From contig NW_019775571.1 of assembly GCF_001039355.2 (NCBI RefSeq), positions 124,001 through 188,000 of the forward strand: a DNA stretch of 64,000 bases, in the 5' to 3' direction. This document shows positions 1 through 12,501 of this stretch, piece after piece. This DNA comes from Lingula anatina (taxonomy: Eukaryota; Brachiopoda; Lingulata; Lingulida; Lingulidae). The notes under the pieces were generated by a model. That model had not been told where the DNA came from and searched no databases. It worked only from the letters and a program-made list of their open reading frames with translations. The first letter of the stretch is position 1, and the number at the start of each line of letters is the position of its first letter. A program made the translations under genes and the position numbers.

Positions 1-1020
1 AGACCAAATTAATGTCATGTATTAGAAAAAGGACTTAAGTTTTTTTCACCATGATCATGCTCAGCATGGGTGCAAGCTTTCAGGATTATGCCCGATTTCA
101 GGATTTTCATTTTTAACATTATTTTCCCATGGTCTTAATTTGATGAGAAATTGCAAATTACCTTTTCATGATTTTCAGTTTTTACAATTTCACCCATGAG
201 CATGTCAGATTTTTGGGAGAAATTTGGGAAAAATTTTGTTACCTCCTCCTCCTCCTCCCCCCCTCTTCATCCCTATTTAGGCAATATTAAAAAAAAGTAA
301 AGCTCTACTGCATGGCTTTTGACAGATAAATTGTATTAATTTGTATTTCCCATATCGCTTGCACCTGTGGCCCGATATTCTAACACTTTGCCTAATTCAC
401 TACTCTTCTTGGGTAAACCATTAAATCCCAATTAAAAATTTGTCTTTATGCCTAGCTCCTTTACCCATTATAATGTGACAAGTTTCAAGTTTCTCTGGCA
501 TTATCTAAGATAATCAAGTTGGGCATCTTTGGACTCCTTTGTCAAAGAGGCGTATGAATAAAAAAAAAATTAATTAATTTTTATTTCAAGCGTAGCTTAA
601 TTCGAATAAAAAAATCGTTTGGGACCCTACTACTACCGTAGAAGTCCTATAATCCACAAAACATTTCGATCGAAAAATTCTCCCCTCTGCTTACAACTTT
701 CACGAAATATTTTGTAAAAAAATTTAACCAATATACTTTTAAACAAACTATTATTTATATCATTACTGACAATTTTCGTTGAAGTGATTTCACGAAACGC
801 GTAATTGAATATTTACATGAATCATTTTAATACCAAATCTAGATCTAACGTTACTACAATATATAAACGCAAATACTAGAATAATTACGCCGGCCTTGGC
901 ACGCATGAACTTCAGTTTTGCCGTTTCATTGCCCCTTCTGGCAACTCGTCATTTTAATAGATACAGTTAGAAATTAATTTAACGGCGTCTCTCCTAGCAC
1001 AACCACCACACTTGGTCGGT
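1..1020. other. Upstream region, no gene recognised
   Basis: No conserved reading frame is visible on either strand. The first 300 bases are AT-rich with a CTC/CCT-rich stretch near 240-265 and imperfect inverted copies of a CATGCTCA-CATGGGTG element near 55-75 and 192-207. It probably contains the distal promoter of the FRS2-like gene that follows, but no specific factor site can be supported. Confidence 0.4.
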
Positions 1021-1140
1021 AGCTGTAAGTGCCTTCCAGCCGAGGTTAAAGGTCAAGCTGAATTATGATGGCGGAATGCAGATGAGGGACAAAAACAAAG
1101 ACGGTCGCGGTAAGCTGGGTTTTATACCTTGATTATACAG
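1021..1140 (+). promoter_or_regulatory. Probable promoter/5' noncoding exon of the FRS2-like gene
   Basis: The stretch is less AT-rich than its surroundings and contains GATGGCGG (1067-1074), which resembles the YY1-type ATGGCGG element common just downstream of animal transcription starts. Two good donors follow: GTAAGC at 1110 and CAG|GTAAGT at 1140/1141. A noncoding first exon spliced to the acceptor at 10726 would give the structure usual for FRS2 genes, where the whole coding region lies in later exons. The exon's start and which donor is used are inferred. Confidence 0.4.
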
Positions 1141-4100
1141 GTAAGTTCACTAATTGCATCATGTCCTTGTTTTTAATATATACCCAAAATATTCTAGATA
1201 AAAACGAGCATGTTTATACATCTTTTTCGAAATCGGGATTCACCTTCGTCACTGCATGTCTACGACGGCGAAAACCTCGGGCGGTGAACGAACAGTTAAA
1301 AGAGCAATTAATAGTGGGAAAGGTCCTGTGGACTGCTGATAGCTTGCCTTTTAATACGGTAAGGTCGCCCCTCGATCATTCAGTCGATTGTCTTATGGGT
1401 TGTGAGATTTTATGGGCGGTATGGCCTAGGAGTTAAACCCCCTTTCAATCAGAAATCGAACGCAAATACTTGTGCGAGATTTTAAGTGGCAATATATGAA
1501 ACGTATTCCCCGAAAATGGAGAAGTGTAATGCTTCAGAGTGAAGATATCCATGCGGGTAGGTGCCATCGTCATTGGACGTATTTCATGATTGGGATCATC
1601 GAATTTTTGTTCTATTCATTGGGTTTCTAATCCAGATTTACGAGACAAATCCTTTGGTGCTGTAAGGGCACACTTCAACGTATTGTGGACTATGTTTGCT
1701 GTAAATATTTGTCTATACGGTCGTATAAACACTGGGAAAATGAACTTGTTTGCCTTTGGCAGATGATCTCAAATATCATTCTTTCAGAGTCTTTCAGTAC
1801 AGTTGCTACTGTGTGAGAATTGTGGTGGGACTCTCTGCCCTTTGTACTGAGACGGGGAAGTTTTTTATTTTCATCCTTTTAAAGGGGATGGGAGACACAC
1901 TTGGTTGGCTGTTATATATAGATCTGCACCTAACGTTCTAAAAATTGGTTGGTGTTAAATTTCTTACTGACTACACAATGTGCGATGAAGATTAAGTTTT
2001 TGTTAAGATTTTTAGCTGTAACATTACGCTGCACCAATAGATATCCATATTCACATTGCTCATGTTTATCCATATTCCTGTGGAAAAATAAATCCTTTAA
2101 TGTGAATTAACAGATTGAAAATAAGGTATTGGCTTTTATATTAAAATCATGTTCGATATATATAGCACAAGACGTACGTGGATTTTTAAAGATTGAAATT
2201 GTGGCAAAAGTACTAAGCCTTAGTTAGTTCTTGTTATTGAATTTAAAAACATAATCGTTCTCATGTAGTTTACGATTTTGCCTCCCACACAGGTGACAGG
2301 GCATCACTAGCTCTTATTTAATCATGACAGTGCAAGTTAATATTTTGCTCTCACATTAGTCACAAGACAAGAAGCACATTTGCTTTACACATTCTGTCTG
2401 GGCAAATTTAGTATGGAAGTTATTTGTCTCCTGATGCGGCAATAGATAGTTATTATACACTATCAGCCAATAGTTGATACCTTGGAGACTAAATTCAGTG
2501 ATCCTGTTTAGAAGTTCAAACATTCCCATGCAATCCAGCAACTTATTTGTAATTTTTTTTAGCAAAAACAAATATTAAGTGTGGTTTTCCTTTCGTCCCT
2601 GTGTAAATTTACCAGATAATGGAAGATTGCTGTAGCTTCTAAATCTCTACCACTGGAGAACAATACCTTCAAGTTTACCTGGATAAGGTTTGAATAGAAT
2701 TGTATTATGTCTCATGGATATGTTGCACAAAGGTTGACATTTTTAACGTTCAATGAACCTTTTATCTTCTCATATCAGTAACCAGACCAGTAGAAGACAT
2801 AATTTTGTTATCAATTGTTTGCCAAAGTCATTATTATGTTTATACGAAATGATGCAGTCCCTGTATGTCAAGGTAAAAAATTTCTAAAAAAAAAAAACGT
2901 CTTTAAAAAATGTGTATCCAGATGTTTTCTTCCCACATCTAGCTCAATATTATTACTAATTGATCCTCACTTGTTTTTAATATCATCATAATAAGGAGAA
3001 TGTGTGATAGACAGAGATGTGGGGTTGTAATTTGTATTTAATCTCCTAGGTGCCTGGATGTAACCTGTTGCTATTTTATCACCTGCCCAATTGCTATATA
3101 TCAAGCAGAATACCTGTTCTGTTCATATTACAATGTAGACCTTGTTGTTTATTTGCCTTTTTCTCAAGGTGTATTCTTTAAGTCCACTCAATGTAGGTGG
3201 TCTGCTGAAAAGGTAGCGGTGAATAAAAATGTGGTAGTTCAAATTGATGATGAAATTGCTCCTGTATCGTTGTTATGCCCTGAATAATGGCAAGAACATT
3301 TTTTTAACATGAAGGGAAATACATTGAAAAAATGGGCCAGAGTAGAAACTTTATGCTACTGTTTGTAGAACTGGGTATGAGGTCACAAAAGAATTTAGCC
3401 CGACTAAAAATTTGGTCTAATTTTGTTCATGGTAAAGCCTTACTAGTACTTAGCCCGCTTATTAATTAACATTGACAATTGTCTTTCTTGTTACATAACA
3501 TGCACAGTGATTCATTTAATTAGACTTCTACTAATACTGATTTATATTTGGTCAAAGTAGACGGTGGGTGAGTGGCCTAGTTTGATTAGTGTACTCTCAC
3601 ATTGTGGTCAATCATCATCAGAATGTAGACATAATATCAGTTGCATGGCTTCTTAGAGGCAGAGATCAAAGCCATTTGGTAATACTTTAGCCAGAGTATC
3701 CAAAACCACACTACAAGGGTACTTTGCTGAAAATGTGCTGCTAAAGTAGTGAAAAAACAACAGCCAATATAACTTTCAGTACTCTCATTATGGGGTTTGA
3801 ACAAAAGTACTACTATTCTGAGTGTTTTCCTATGGACATGGTCAGTGTGGGTTGTCCAGGGTCAAAATAAAACCAAGCAGCTTTTAACAATAATGAGCAC
3901 CAGAGCACTTTGCTGCACTTTACTACAGCTAAAGTAGCTCATCTTAATATATGGGTAAAGCATGTTCTCATTGTTAAAAGTATTTCCATAGTAAGGGTTA
4001 TTGTTGAAGAGTGTCTGAGAAGTTGATAACTTCAGTCAAGGGGCCTAATGTATGTATAGAAAACCACTACAGATTATGCAACTTGTAAGAATTATCGTGA

Positions 4101-7100
4101 CTCTTTGTAGCTGTAATTAGGGTAGTTCAGTGAAAATTAGCTGCCATTTTTCACTGTAACTTGGCATTGCAGGATCTAGACACACACTGTACTGTTAATT
4201 TGGTGTTAACCTCCTAGTGACAGTCAGTTTTACTTGTCTTGATCTTTATGGCAGTGGTCCTGATATATTTATCCCAGCTTGCTTTTCATCTGGAATATTA
4301 CTACTAGTAGTAATGTTATAACCAATATTCCACTTGGAAAATTGGTTTTAACATAACTAGTACACAGTTGACCAAATAATTTGTTGGATGACAAAGTGCG
4401 TTATTCGAACAGTCAATTTAAGGAAAGAAAAGGTGTGAGGCTTATCTGGATAGGAAGAAGTAATTAGCACAAGTTTATGTAAATCAGCATGATATTCTGT
4501 CAGGTGTGGACTGCTATCTGGACAGATGGTGAGGTCACTGACAGTAAGATTTAGAAAAATCCTAGATTAATTGATAAATGGGCCTTTCCATATATTTTAG
4601 ACAAGATAATGAACAATTTAGAATGTTTTACGAAAATGTCACTTTGGTAGATCTGTTGATAGTTATGATTGTGAAAAAAATTGACATTGTAACTGAGAAA
4701 TAAAGCTGTTTTGTTTTAGTTTATGAAATTGTTTACAGTAACATCTGCTGAGTTTGAAAAAGAGCTTCACCCATTTTGGCTCTTACCTCACTTGTTAGAT
4801 TTTTACAGTGCTTGTGTACAAATAATGTTTTTTTTTTTTTTTGGGGGGGGGGGGACAATAAATGTATGCTTAGTAAATCGATAGATTTGGTCAGAAATAT
4901 TTTAAGTTATTACTGTTTTCATAGTAGTGTATTATTTTATGAACCTAGAAGATATTTTAAAACAACAACTGGGACCAAGGATCTAGATTACTACAGTACC
5001 TATTGGCTCCCACATACATAACCCAATACATTATTTTACTACACACTGTGGGTATTGACAATTCCATATTTGTATACACATTATTTTCCTCAGGATGGGT
5101 GACCACAACATGTGAGTAATAACAACTGTAGTAACAATAAAGATTACGTCCTCACACAAGACAAGACTTTGAGTCATTGTTCTCAAATATTTCTCTCCAG
5201 TTGAAATGGTTCTCTCCATCACCCAGACATGTTAAAAAATTTGTGTTTGAAGTGGTATACACCCCCCCTTCACTCGCCCCCTTTACAATGATTGATGGTT
5301 TGGGAAATAATGATGGAAAAAATTTGCCAAGAAATTTACTTGAGAATCCCTGGCACATGTTAGCTGATTCCAATCACATGTGCTGTAAGTGGGGAGATTG
5401 GGTTGTGTTAGTGGCCTCCCGCACTGAGCGTGGTGAAGAAATCTGCTGGATATAATGCTAAGAATTGTGACAAAGTGTACCAGATGAAAAACACCCTGTG
5501 CAAATTGACCTGTTTGTGTAGGAGTGATTCTGGAGGTTGGTTCTGAAAAAAAGAGATAATAGAAGCCAACTGACTCAGACTGTTAAGGAAATACCGCATA
5601 CATACATATGTGTGCAGAGAGATCTATTACTTGATTCATTTTCACTAAGGTTGTCCTTCATTTGTGATTTAGCCTGTTGACCATGTTCATAAGACTTAAC
5701 ATGCCTCAGTATTGTTGGTAAGTAGTTGTATTTCTCTGACGAAATATTCAAGGACAATGAATATGAATTATGAATATCTTAGTTGTGAGTTTGGCAGCAG
5801 ATCATTTACAGTTAGTAATTGAGTATTTTATCATGAAATAGTAAATATTTTAGAATTACGGATAATTAGAGCCATTTGTATTCTTTTATATAAACAGTTC
5901 TAAGAAACCCTCCTGTGAGACTGTCGGGTGATGTCACCTTTCCTTTGTTGTTTCAAATGAGAAATTTGAATACTTCATGCAACAAGGCAGGTTCACAATT
6001 ATCAGAAATATTTTCACCAAAGCAGGGATGAAGTACATTTTGCTAAATGAATAATATTCATAATATTATATAACAATAATAATATTCATAATAGTAATCA
6101 TTTTATAGGTATATTATATAGATACAATCAGTGTTTATTTCTGTTTATAAAATCCCACTTATTAGATACATTTTTTGAATTTATTTAAATAAAAGTTAAA
6201 GATGAAATTGATGTCTAGTGAAAAAAGATAAAAAGAGAGTACCAAAAGTGTGACAATAGATTATGATTGGGATTCTGATGGTTTTGCCAATTAGTTAGGT
6301 ATGGCAGTGTGTTAGCTGTGACCTTGTATTAAATAATAGTTGGGGGCAAAGACGGAGCTTAGTTACAAGATACATAGAATAGGTCTGACCTATTGTTACT
6401 GGTATGAAACCAAAGGAATTGCTGCAAGCTTGATTCATGGCTTTGATATGTTGCCACATTCTTTAGTTATTTATTACTCTTGTCATGAATGAAAGAAAAT
6501 CGATCTTTTCTGTTCTCCAACTGCACACCATTGTCATGTCTGACGACATGTTGCATCTTGATATCGATTTTTTGGGGCTCATTTCTCAGAATGCCAGATG
6601 AAATAACCAATGAATGAAATAGTTTGAAAGAATATTGACAAGTAGCTTTACTTTTTCTTCAGGATGATGCATTAGGTGACATATGTTCAGTAGAGCACTG
6701 AGCCCAGACTTGCCAGTTTCCAGCTCGCCTGGGAGCTGAGGATAACAGGGACGGCTAAAAATTACATTGCCTTTTTTTGTTGATGTTGTTGAGGGGGAAA
6801 TTTTACCTTTGCAATCCAGGCACTGAATATGCCTGGGATTCCTGGACGGTTGAGGCCTCCTTTAGGGAACAAAAGAAATACCCTGAAATAATAATCCTCA
6901 TGTTAGGTTCATAGAATGGATATCTTCAGTGGTAACCCAAAAACTTGCAACTTAACATAAAGCCAAGTTAGATTTTGCAAAATTTTTAGGAGAGGTCAAA
7001 AGCATTGGCAGATAACCATAGCGACATGTGGTGCAGCAACAAATAAAGCTAACAGAATGATTCCTTTGATATTTATCTTGTTGTTTTCTCTAAAGTTCTG

Positions 7101-9068
7101 TCCAAATTACAGTCTGTTGCATAACAGTATGAATTCACAATGTTTTGGGACTCAGTTTAGTGTTGTTTCCCAAGATGACATCCTAGGTGAATAGAGTTTA
7201 ACCCTTATTGCTTAAAAGTTCATCCCACTTCATGCAGGTTCCTAGGATATATATTATTGGGGCCTCATAAGAATGTGACAGGGATATATATATATATATA
7301 TTATTATTTTTTTTTTTGCTTTGGGTAAACATAAACTGAAGATATGGGGATAAACTGTACTCCTGGGGTATTGGATTAGAAAGACTGCTGGTGTTAAATG
7401 TTTAAGCTGACATGGAGTCATTCCACAGTATCCCCCCTCCCTTGATATGGATCATAATGTGATATGACCTTAAATAGTAAAAAGGCACAAGATTTTATGA
7501 AGAGAAAGAAAAAAGGTTGATACTGCTCTGAACAGGAAATGCTGTCAGTAATGAGTCCAAAATGTGTCTGTATTTGCTTGGCCAAGGTCGTGTAGTCAGT
7601 TTTTTAAAGAAGAAAAAACTGGTATAATGATAATAAAACAAATGGAAATTGCAAACAAATAAAGAACAAATATCTTAAAGAAAAATGTAGTCACTCAAAG
7701 CATTCAGCTTGTCCTGATGTGAGTGCAATTGCATTATAATCAAATGTGTTTGGAATGAAAGGTGGCATCAGTCCATTGGTGTTATTTTAGCTCCTGTGTG
7801 TTGATTGATAGGCTGTGTAGGCAGATGATGTGATTGCATGTCATAAGAGGCACTATCTATTTACAGTAGCGATTACATACTCACACATTGCTTTTCTTTA
7901 TTATTACTTCTATATTATCACGCCATTTACGCACTTCAGGCAAAGACTGATGCAATTTTCAGTGGCAAATACTGACACCATGTGGCTCAGTAACTATCAG
8001 TATGTTTCCTTAACTATTTTAATGTTTCAGTTTATTTTGGTCTAGATTTGATTACACAGAACAATAACCATGCTTCGGATAGAGTTTTAACTTTTGAGTT
8101 TTTAAGTGTCAAATGCCCATCTGAAATATATAAATTTACAAAAAAAAGATAAAAAGCAATAAAGAAAACAATAGCTCCATGCCCATTTTTGAGACCACCT
8201 CTGCTGAGTGGCTTCTTTTGGCAGCAGGCCTGATTTTTTCCCAAAGGTTTGGTCACATTTAGTTTATTTGAATGACAGTTTATCCCTAGTGCAAATAATG
8301 GAACATGTCTGTTTAGTCAAAAGTAACATACAGTTTAGACAGTGTTGTGACTTTATACCCTCTTCTTCCAAGATAAACTATTGGGAAACCATGGTTGTTA
8401 TAATAGCTGGAGAATATAATAAGCATATTTATTTAGTAACTGTGGCCTCAAATTTGATTTTATCCTGGGTCAGTGCACACTAATTTTGAGGGAATTTCTA
8501 TAATATGCGACATGTAGTGCACACAAGTAGTCAATAAGATGTAATAATTTGCAGTGGTTTATTTCTTAAATATCCAAAAGATTCTTTTGTCAGCTAACAA
8601 CTATTAAGAAGGGAACCCATTGATACACAGTAGTACTTTAACTGTAGAGACTCTATCCCTGTATAACCAAGGAAGTCCTGTTGAGTACCAGGTAGTCTTA
8701 ATGCATACCTGTGGGAGGATGCCGAGTTGATTTTTGTGCCTGATAAAGAACTAATATTTTGATATCGGAATCCAGATCTTATCTCATCTGGTGTGCAAAG
8801 TGGGAAGAAATGAGGCTTTGGCATGAGGGGAAGTCTGTGTACAGCAGAGGAGGGCTGATGTATTGGTTGGGTTATGCAATGAATTAATGAATCAGTGCCA
8901 TTCTATTTCTTTCCTGTGGCTAATGAGGTGTGGTTGTCAGCCATATTGTGGAGGCTTTGGTTTATATCTGTTGAAATTTAGAAAGGTCAAGACATAACCA
9001 TATTGTAAGAGGTAAGAATGGCTAATGGAAATAGGATGCAAATATAGCATGAAAAATTATTGTTTACA

Positions 9069-9069
9069 A

Positions 9070-9113
<44 letters not shown>
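9069..9113. repeat. (AAT)n microsatellite
   Basis: Uninterrupted AAT/ATA triplet repeat of about 15 units inside the putative FRS2 intron. Confidence 0.95.
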
Positions 9114-9114
<1 letters not shown>

Positions 9115-10044
9115 GTTTTTATGCTAGGCTTATTGACAGTCAACTTAACAGTGTCCTGGGTTCCAAATTATTTTATAAGATCTTGTCAATTGACTGGATG
9201 AAGTTGGCTTCATACCACCAGTATCACTCTATTATTCATCTTTATTTCAGGAAAAATTGTCTATATTTTGATACTTTGATGCAGAGTGAGTGAGGAATTA
9301 TCCTAAAGTTGCTAATCTATTGAAAATCTTTTTAAATTATAGTTAAAATTGAACCAAGGCATGCCATAAAACAAATAACCTGTCAAACAAGTTCAAGGAA
9401 AATATGTGCTAAGTGAGTCTAAAAATGTAAAAGGGGAAAAAAGGTAGAAAGAAAATACAAATTGAATGAAATATTTTAATGGTTCAGTGGTTTAATTAGT
9501 GTCTGTTAGGATGACTTTATTTACTCCCTCTGCTCTATATTATAATACCCAGTGTTTTAGATTTAACCCCCAGATTAAGTTGAGGTGCAAGAAGAAATGG
9601 AAAGGACTAGTGTCCACTTACTAGTACCAGCATGTATGTATGTCTCTAGCCAGGAGATAAAAGAAAGTGTACTGAAGGGATTATGTGAGGACTTCTACTG
9701 AGACACACCTGTTGTAACAGACAGGTAAAAAAGTTTACCTTCTCTACAGGGGTTTTATTTATTCCAAAATTATCTGGAACCCATCACCACATGTTGGCAA
9801 AGAATTTACGAAGGAATCTGATCCATGTAAAAAAAAAAAAATCAATTTCAGCAATTAAATTCAGAGTATTTAACATGGTCAGAAGTAGAAATTTTTCCAG
9901 ACAAGAAGGTAGAAGGTCATCAATGATATATTGTCTTATGTTTGTAGTCATATTTAAGTGAGTTCTATAGAAGATATGAGTGTCACTTTATCATCCAAAA
10001 TTAAACATGTGTGATATATCTTTAATATGAAGATCTGCTGGATA

Positions 10045-10046
<2 letters not shown>

Positions 10047-10106
<60 letters not shown>
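10047..10106. repeat. (AT)n microsatellite
   Basis: Perfect AT dinucleotide tract of about 30 units inside the putative FRS2 intron. Apparent Tyr-Ile coding frames across it on both strands are artefacts of the repeat. Confidence 0.97.
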
Positions 10107-10108
<2 letters not shown>

Positions 10109-10380
10109 TAAAATGTCTGGACCCAGGATGGGAAGCATGTCAAGATATGAGTTTTTGTATTTGTCTTTCGGATTATTATGGATTATTACCCTGTGGTGCC
10201 CTAGAAGTGGTTTATTATCTATTTTCTCCTTATCAGCTGTGTGACGCAATGTTCATGATAGAGTAGGAAGATGGAAAATATTAGAAATCTCAGTGGTTGT
10301 TACCAGTGGTTGTTCTAGGATGATGTTGTTTTTGAATGACTGATTTATTGTGTAGTTATTTCGGCTTTTTATTTTTATTA

Positions 10381-10448
10381 GAATTTAAAGAGAAAAAAAA
10401 AGAGAAAATCTAAACCATACCAGTTCTGGTAATCCTGAATAAGATATG
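10381..10448. repeat. Dispersed short repeat shared with the cryptochrome exon 10/intron 10 boundary
   Basis: This segment matches 18963-19037 and 20075-20150 over roughly 65-75 bases, including an exact 24-base core (10406-10429) and the flanking AATCCTGAA and AAGATATG words. All copies have the same orientation on the plus strand. In the cryptochrome gene, on the minus strand, the same sequence encodes the last residues of exon 10, supplies its donor site and starts the intron. It may be a small dispersed element or a copied fragment of the cryptochrome gene. Similarity stops abruptly at AAGATATG. Confidence 0.7.
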
Positions 10449-10748
10449 AGGTTATTTTGATATTGGAAGTTGTTCAGCTTAAAGAGCAACGTCACAAGCT
10501 TTTCATCTCCCATCATTTTATTGAACACAGTTTGTTGAAACATGGAATTTAACAAATTGATTTTTATGGGCAGTGAATTTAGTAATACATGGAAATTATC
10601 AATTGCCATTTTGTAGTGTTAATGATTCCAAAAATTCATGAAGTTTGATAATCTTAGTTTCTAGGAAAAGGTTTTCAATGTAAAGCGTTAATTAAGCCAT
10701 TAACATAACATTGTCTGTATTTTCAGATCATTGTTTGCTGAATTGAAG

Positions 10749-10760
10749 ATGTTAGTATAA
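10749..10760 (+). promoter_or_regulatory. Minimal upstream ORF before FRS2 start
   Basis: A three-codon ORF (ATG TTA GTA TAA) ends four bases before the FRS2 start codon at 10765. It lies in the leader if the exon begins at the acceptor at 10726. Such short uORFs can lower translation of the main frame. No function is demonstrated here. Confidence 0.4.
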
Positions 10761-10764
10761 CAGC

Positions 10765-12132
10765 ATGGGATGTGCTATAGCAAAACAAGACCAGGAGTGT
10801 TCCAATATTTTCCATGTGTACAATGTGGATGAACAAGGGAACTCCGCCAATGCTGGTAGACTGGAAATAGCCAATATGGACTTAGTTCTACACCAGCGTG
10901 GAAAGGAACCAATCAGGTGGCCTGTTAGATGCTTACGTAGATATGGCTACGACCAGGATATATTCTCTTTTGAAAGTGGGCGCCGGTGCCCCACTGGCCC
11001 TGGTATATACGCCTTTAGGTGTCGCCAGGCAGAGACTTTATTCAACATGTTGCAGGAAGTGATTCAGACTGCTGGGCAAGAGAATGATACTCACACAAAT
11101 CAGAACGGCAGCATTTCGCTTAGCCGACCTGTGTCGTACACAGAGCAGCAGTCTCCTCACCTTCTCTTGCCTGCCATTCCTTCACAAAATGGCACAAGTA
11201 TGGCACGGCGGGACCATTTATATGTCAATGGGACAATTGCCTCCGAGTACTTGCCGCCATCACAGGTGCCCCAGAATGGCACGGTGCTGCTTGATGCCAC
11301 ACATGACTATGTGAATACTGCCAATGCAGCCAGGGCTTTGAGGACCCATAACGGGACAAATTCCCTGGAACACACCAAGATTCAAATCACATTTGATAAT
11401 AATGACAACCCTAGTGCTATCATAAACTATGCAGTATTAGACTTGCCCAAAAGTACTGAGAATCTGACAGAAGGTGCCAACATTACATCACGGAGCTGTG
11501 TCCAGTACACAAATCTAGTTGACCCCCCTCCAATTGAAAGGGGGAGTCCCATAAGTTCACGCAAACCCAGTAGTGGATCATGTATGAGTGGGAACTCTGT
11601 GGCTGAAATGGACACCACCACAAGTAGCACTGAGAACCTTTCCTCGCCCACTGGTCAACCCAATGGTTGGGGTGCTGCCCTAGGGAATGGGGGCCCTGGG
11701 GTTGGGGTCCACAATGGGGGCACCCAGCCGACTTATATTAATGTTGGTGCTGAAGCTAAGAAAATGGAATTCCCCAATGCACAGGACCCCAAGGTACCCC
11801 CTAAACCTTCCAGTGAACAGCATAGCTATGCCAACTTGGACCTGGTGCCACAGAACTGTAGACGAGAGCCCCTCGGGATGCGCCGTGTCAACTACATACA
11901 GTTGGATCTGGAGAAGACCCCCGATGACAGGGTGAATGGTGCAGATAAGGTACCTCCCTCGCCCCTAAGCCTGCTGTCAGTTCCAGACTCCCCTAGTAGA
12001 AAAACCGAGAGTTACGCTACTATTGATTTTAACAAGACTGCAGCGTTGTCTAAAACTGCTGGGCCCTCTCCAGGCCAAGACGAGGGACAAAGGAAGACAC
12101 GCCATAACAGCACTATTGCAGATTTGGAATAA
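10765..12132 (+). CDS. FRS2: FRS2-like fibroblast growth factor receptor substrate (PTB-domain docking protein)
   Basis: A 455-residue protein in one uninterrupted frame. Residues 1-7 (MGCAIAK) give Gly2 for N-myristoylation and Cys3 for palmitoylation, which would anchor it to the plasma membrane. Position 6 is Ala, not the preferred Ser/Thr. Residues about 12-102 form the IRS-type PTB domain, with the diagnostic CLRRYGYD (57-63), FSFESGRRC (67-75) and LFNMLQE (92-98). Family members bind FGF and neurotrophin receptors and are then phosphorylated. The rest is low-complexity with YxN sites for Grb2 at Y153, Y182, Y248, Y324 and Y355, and YxxL/I sites of the Shp2 type at Y222, Y377 and Y417. 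Y377 (VNYIQLDLE) and Y417 correspond to the two vertebrate Shp2 sites. The C-terminal RKTRHNST (443-450) is strongly conserved in FRS2. Human FRS2 is about 508 aa, so this is slightly shorter. FRS2 and FRS3 cannot be separated here. Confidence 0.95.
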   Translation: MGCAIAKQDQECSNIFHVYNVDEQGNSANAGRLEIANMDLVLHQRGKEPIRWPVRCLRRYGYDQDIFSFESGRRCPTGPGIYAFRCRQAETLFNMLQEVIQTAGQENDTHTNQNGSISLSRPVSYTEQQSPHLLLPAIPSQNGTSMARRDHLYVNGTIASEYLPPSQVPQNGTVLLDATHDYVNTANAARALRTHNGTNSLEHTKIQITFDNNDNPSAIINYAVLDLPKSTENLTEGANITSRSCVQYTNLVDPPPIERGSPISSRKPSSGSCMSGNSVAEMDTTTSSTENLSSPTGQPNGWGAALGNGGPGVGVHNGGTQPTYINVGAEAKKMEFPNAQDPKVPPKPSSEQHSYANLDLVPQNCRREPLGMRRVNYIQLDLEKTPDDRVNGADKVPPSPLSLLSVPDSPSRKTESYATIDFNKTAALSKTAGPSPGQDEGQRKTRHNSTIADLE

Positions 12133-12473
12133 TAGCTCCTGCTCAAATGTGAAATGCTCAAATTTTTAACTTGGCACGTATGCGATATGGACAAAAGAAG
12201 GGAACCCTCCATGATTAAGTAAGATGATAAGTATGTGCTTAAAAAGGAGGCAGGAAACTGTTAAGTGTGATAGATAAAATCTTCTCATAATGTAGCGAAT
12301 AGCTTTAACATTGAATGAAATGTAACTCTTATGTTTTCAAAATTCGGAAATTGGTGCTCTTATTGTAAGTGTGCTCTGTAATGCTCAGTAGAATTTAATA
12401 TACTTGTATTCTTCCCAGTATTTTGATGTTATTAAGTTTTATCGTAGACTCTTTTGTCATACACGTTTGGATG

Positions 12474-12501
12474 CCCCCACCCACCCACCCACCCACCCAC
12501 A
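12474..12501. repeat. (CCCA)n microsatellite
   Basis: About six CCCA/CCAC tetranucleotide units in the presumed 3' UTR of the FRS2-like gene. Confidence 0.9.

Larger units (their letters stand above)
1141..10726 (+). other. Putative first intron of the FRS2-like gene (9.6 kb)
   Basis: It begins with a strong GTAAGT donor and ends with TGTCTGTATTTTCAG at 10726. No conserved coding sequence was recognised inside. It holds an AT-dinucleotide tract, an AAT-triplet tract, a poly-T/poly-G run near 4829-4854, and a copy (about 10381-10448) of a short sequence that also occurs at the cryptochrome exon 10/intron 10 boundary. The many short open frames here lack conserved motifs and look like chance. 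Confidence 0.4.

Noticed and set aside
1161-1436. 91-codon frame just after the FRS2 leader donor
   Set aside because: It lies inside the putative intron, with no recognised domain and no splice partner.
3563-3640. Weak tRNA-like A box (TGGCCTAGTTTG) with a degenerate B box
   Set aside because: The B-box match is poor and no stem pairing was found; a SINE cannot be supported.
8208-8483. 91-codon frame in the FRS2 intron
   Set aside because: Composition is like its surroundings and no motif is recognisable.
10022-10266. Open frames on both strands rich in Tyr-Ile
   Set aside because: They are produced by the AT dinucleotide tract at 10047-10106 and have no conserved flanks.
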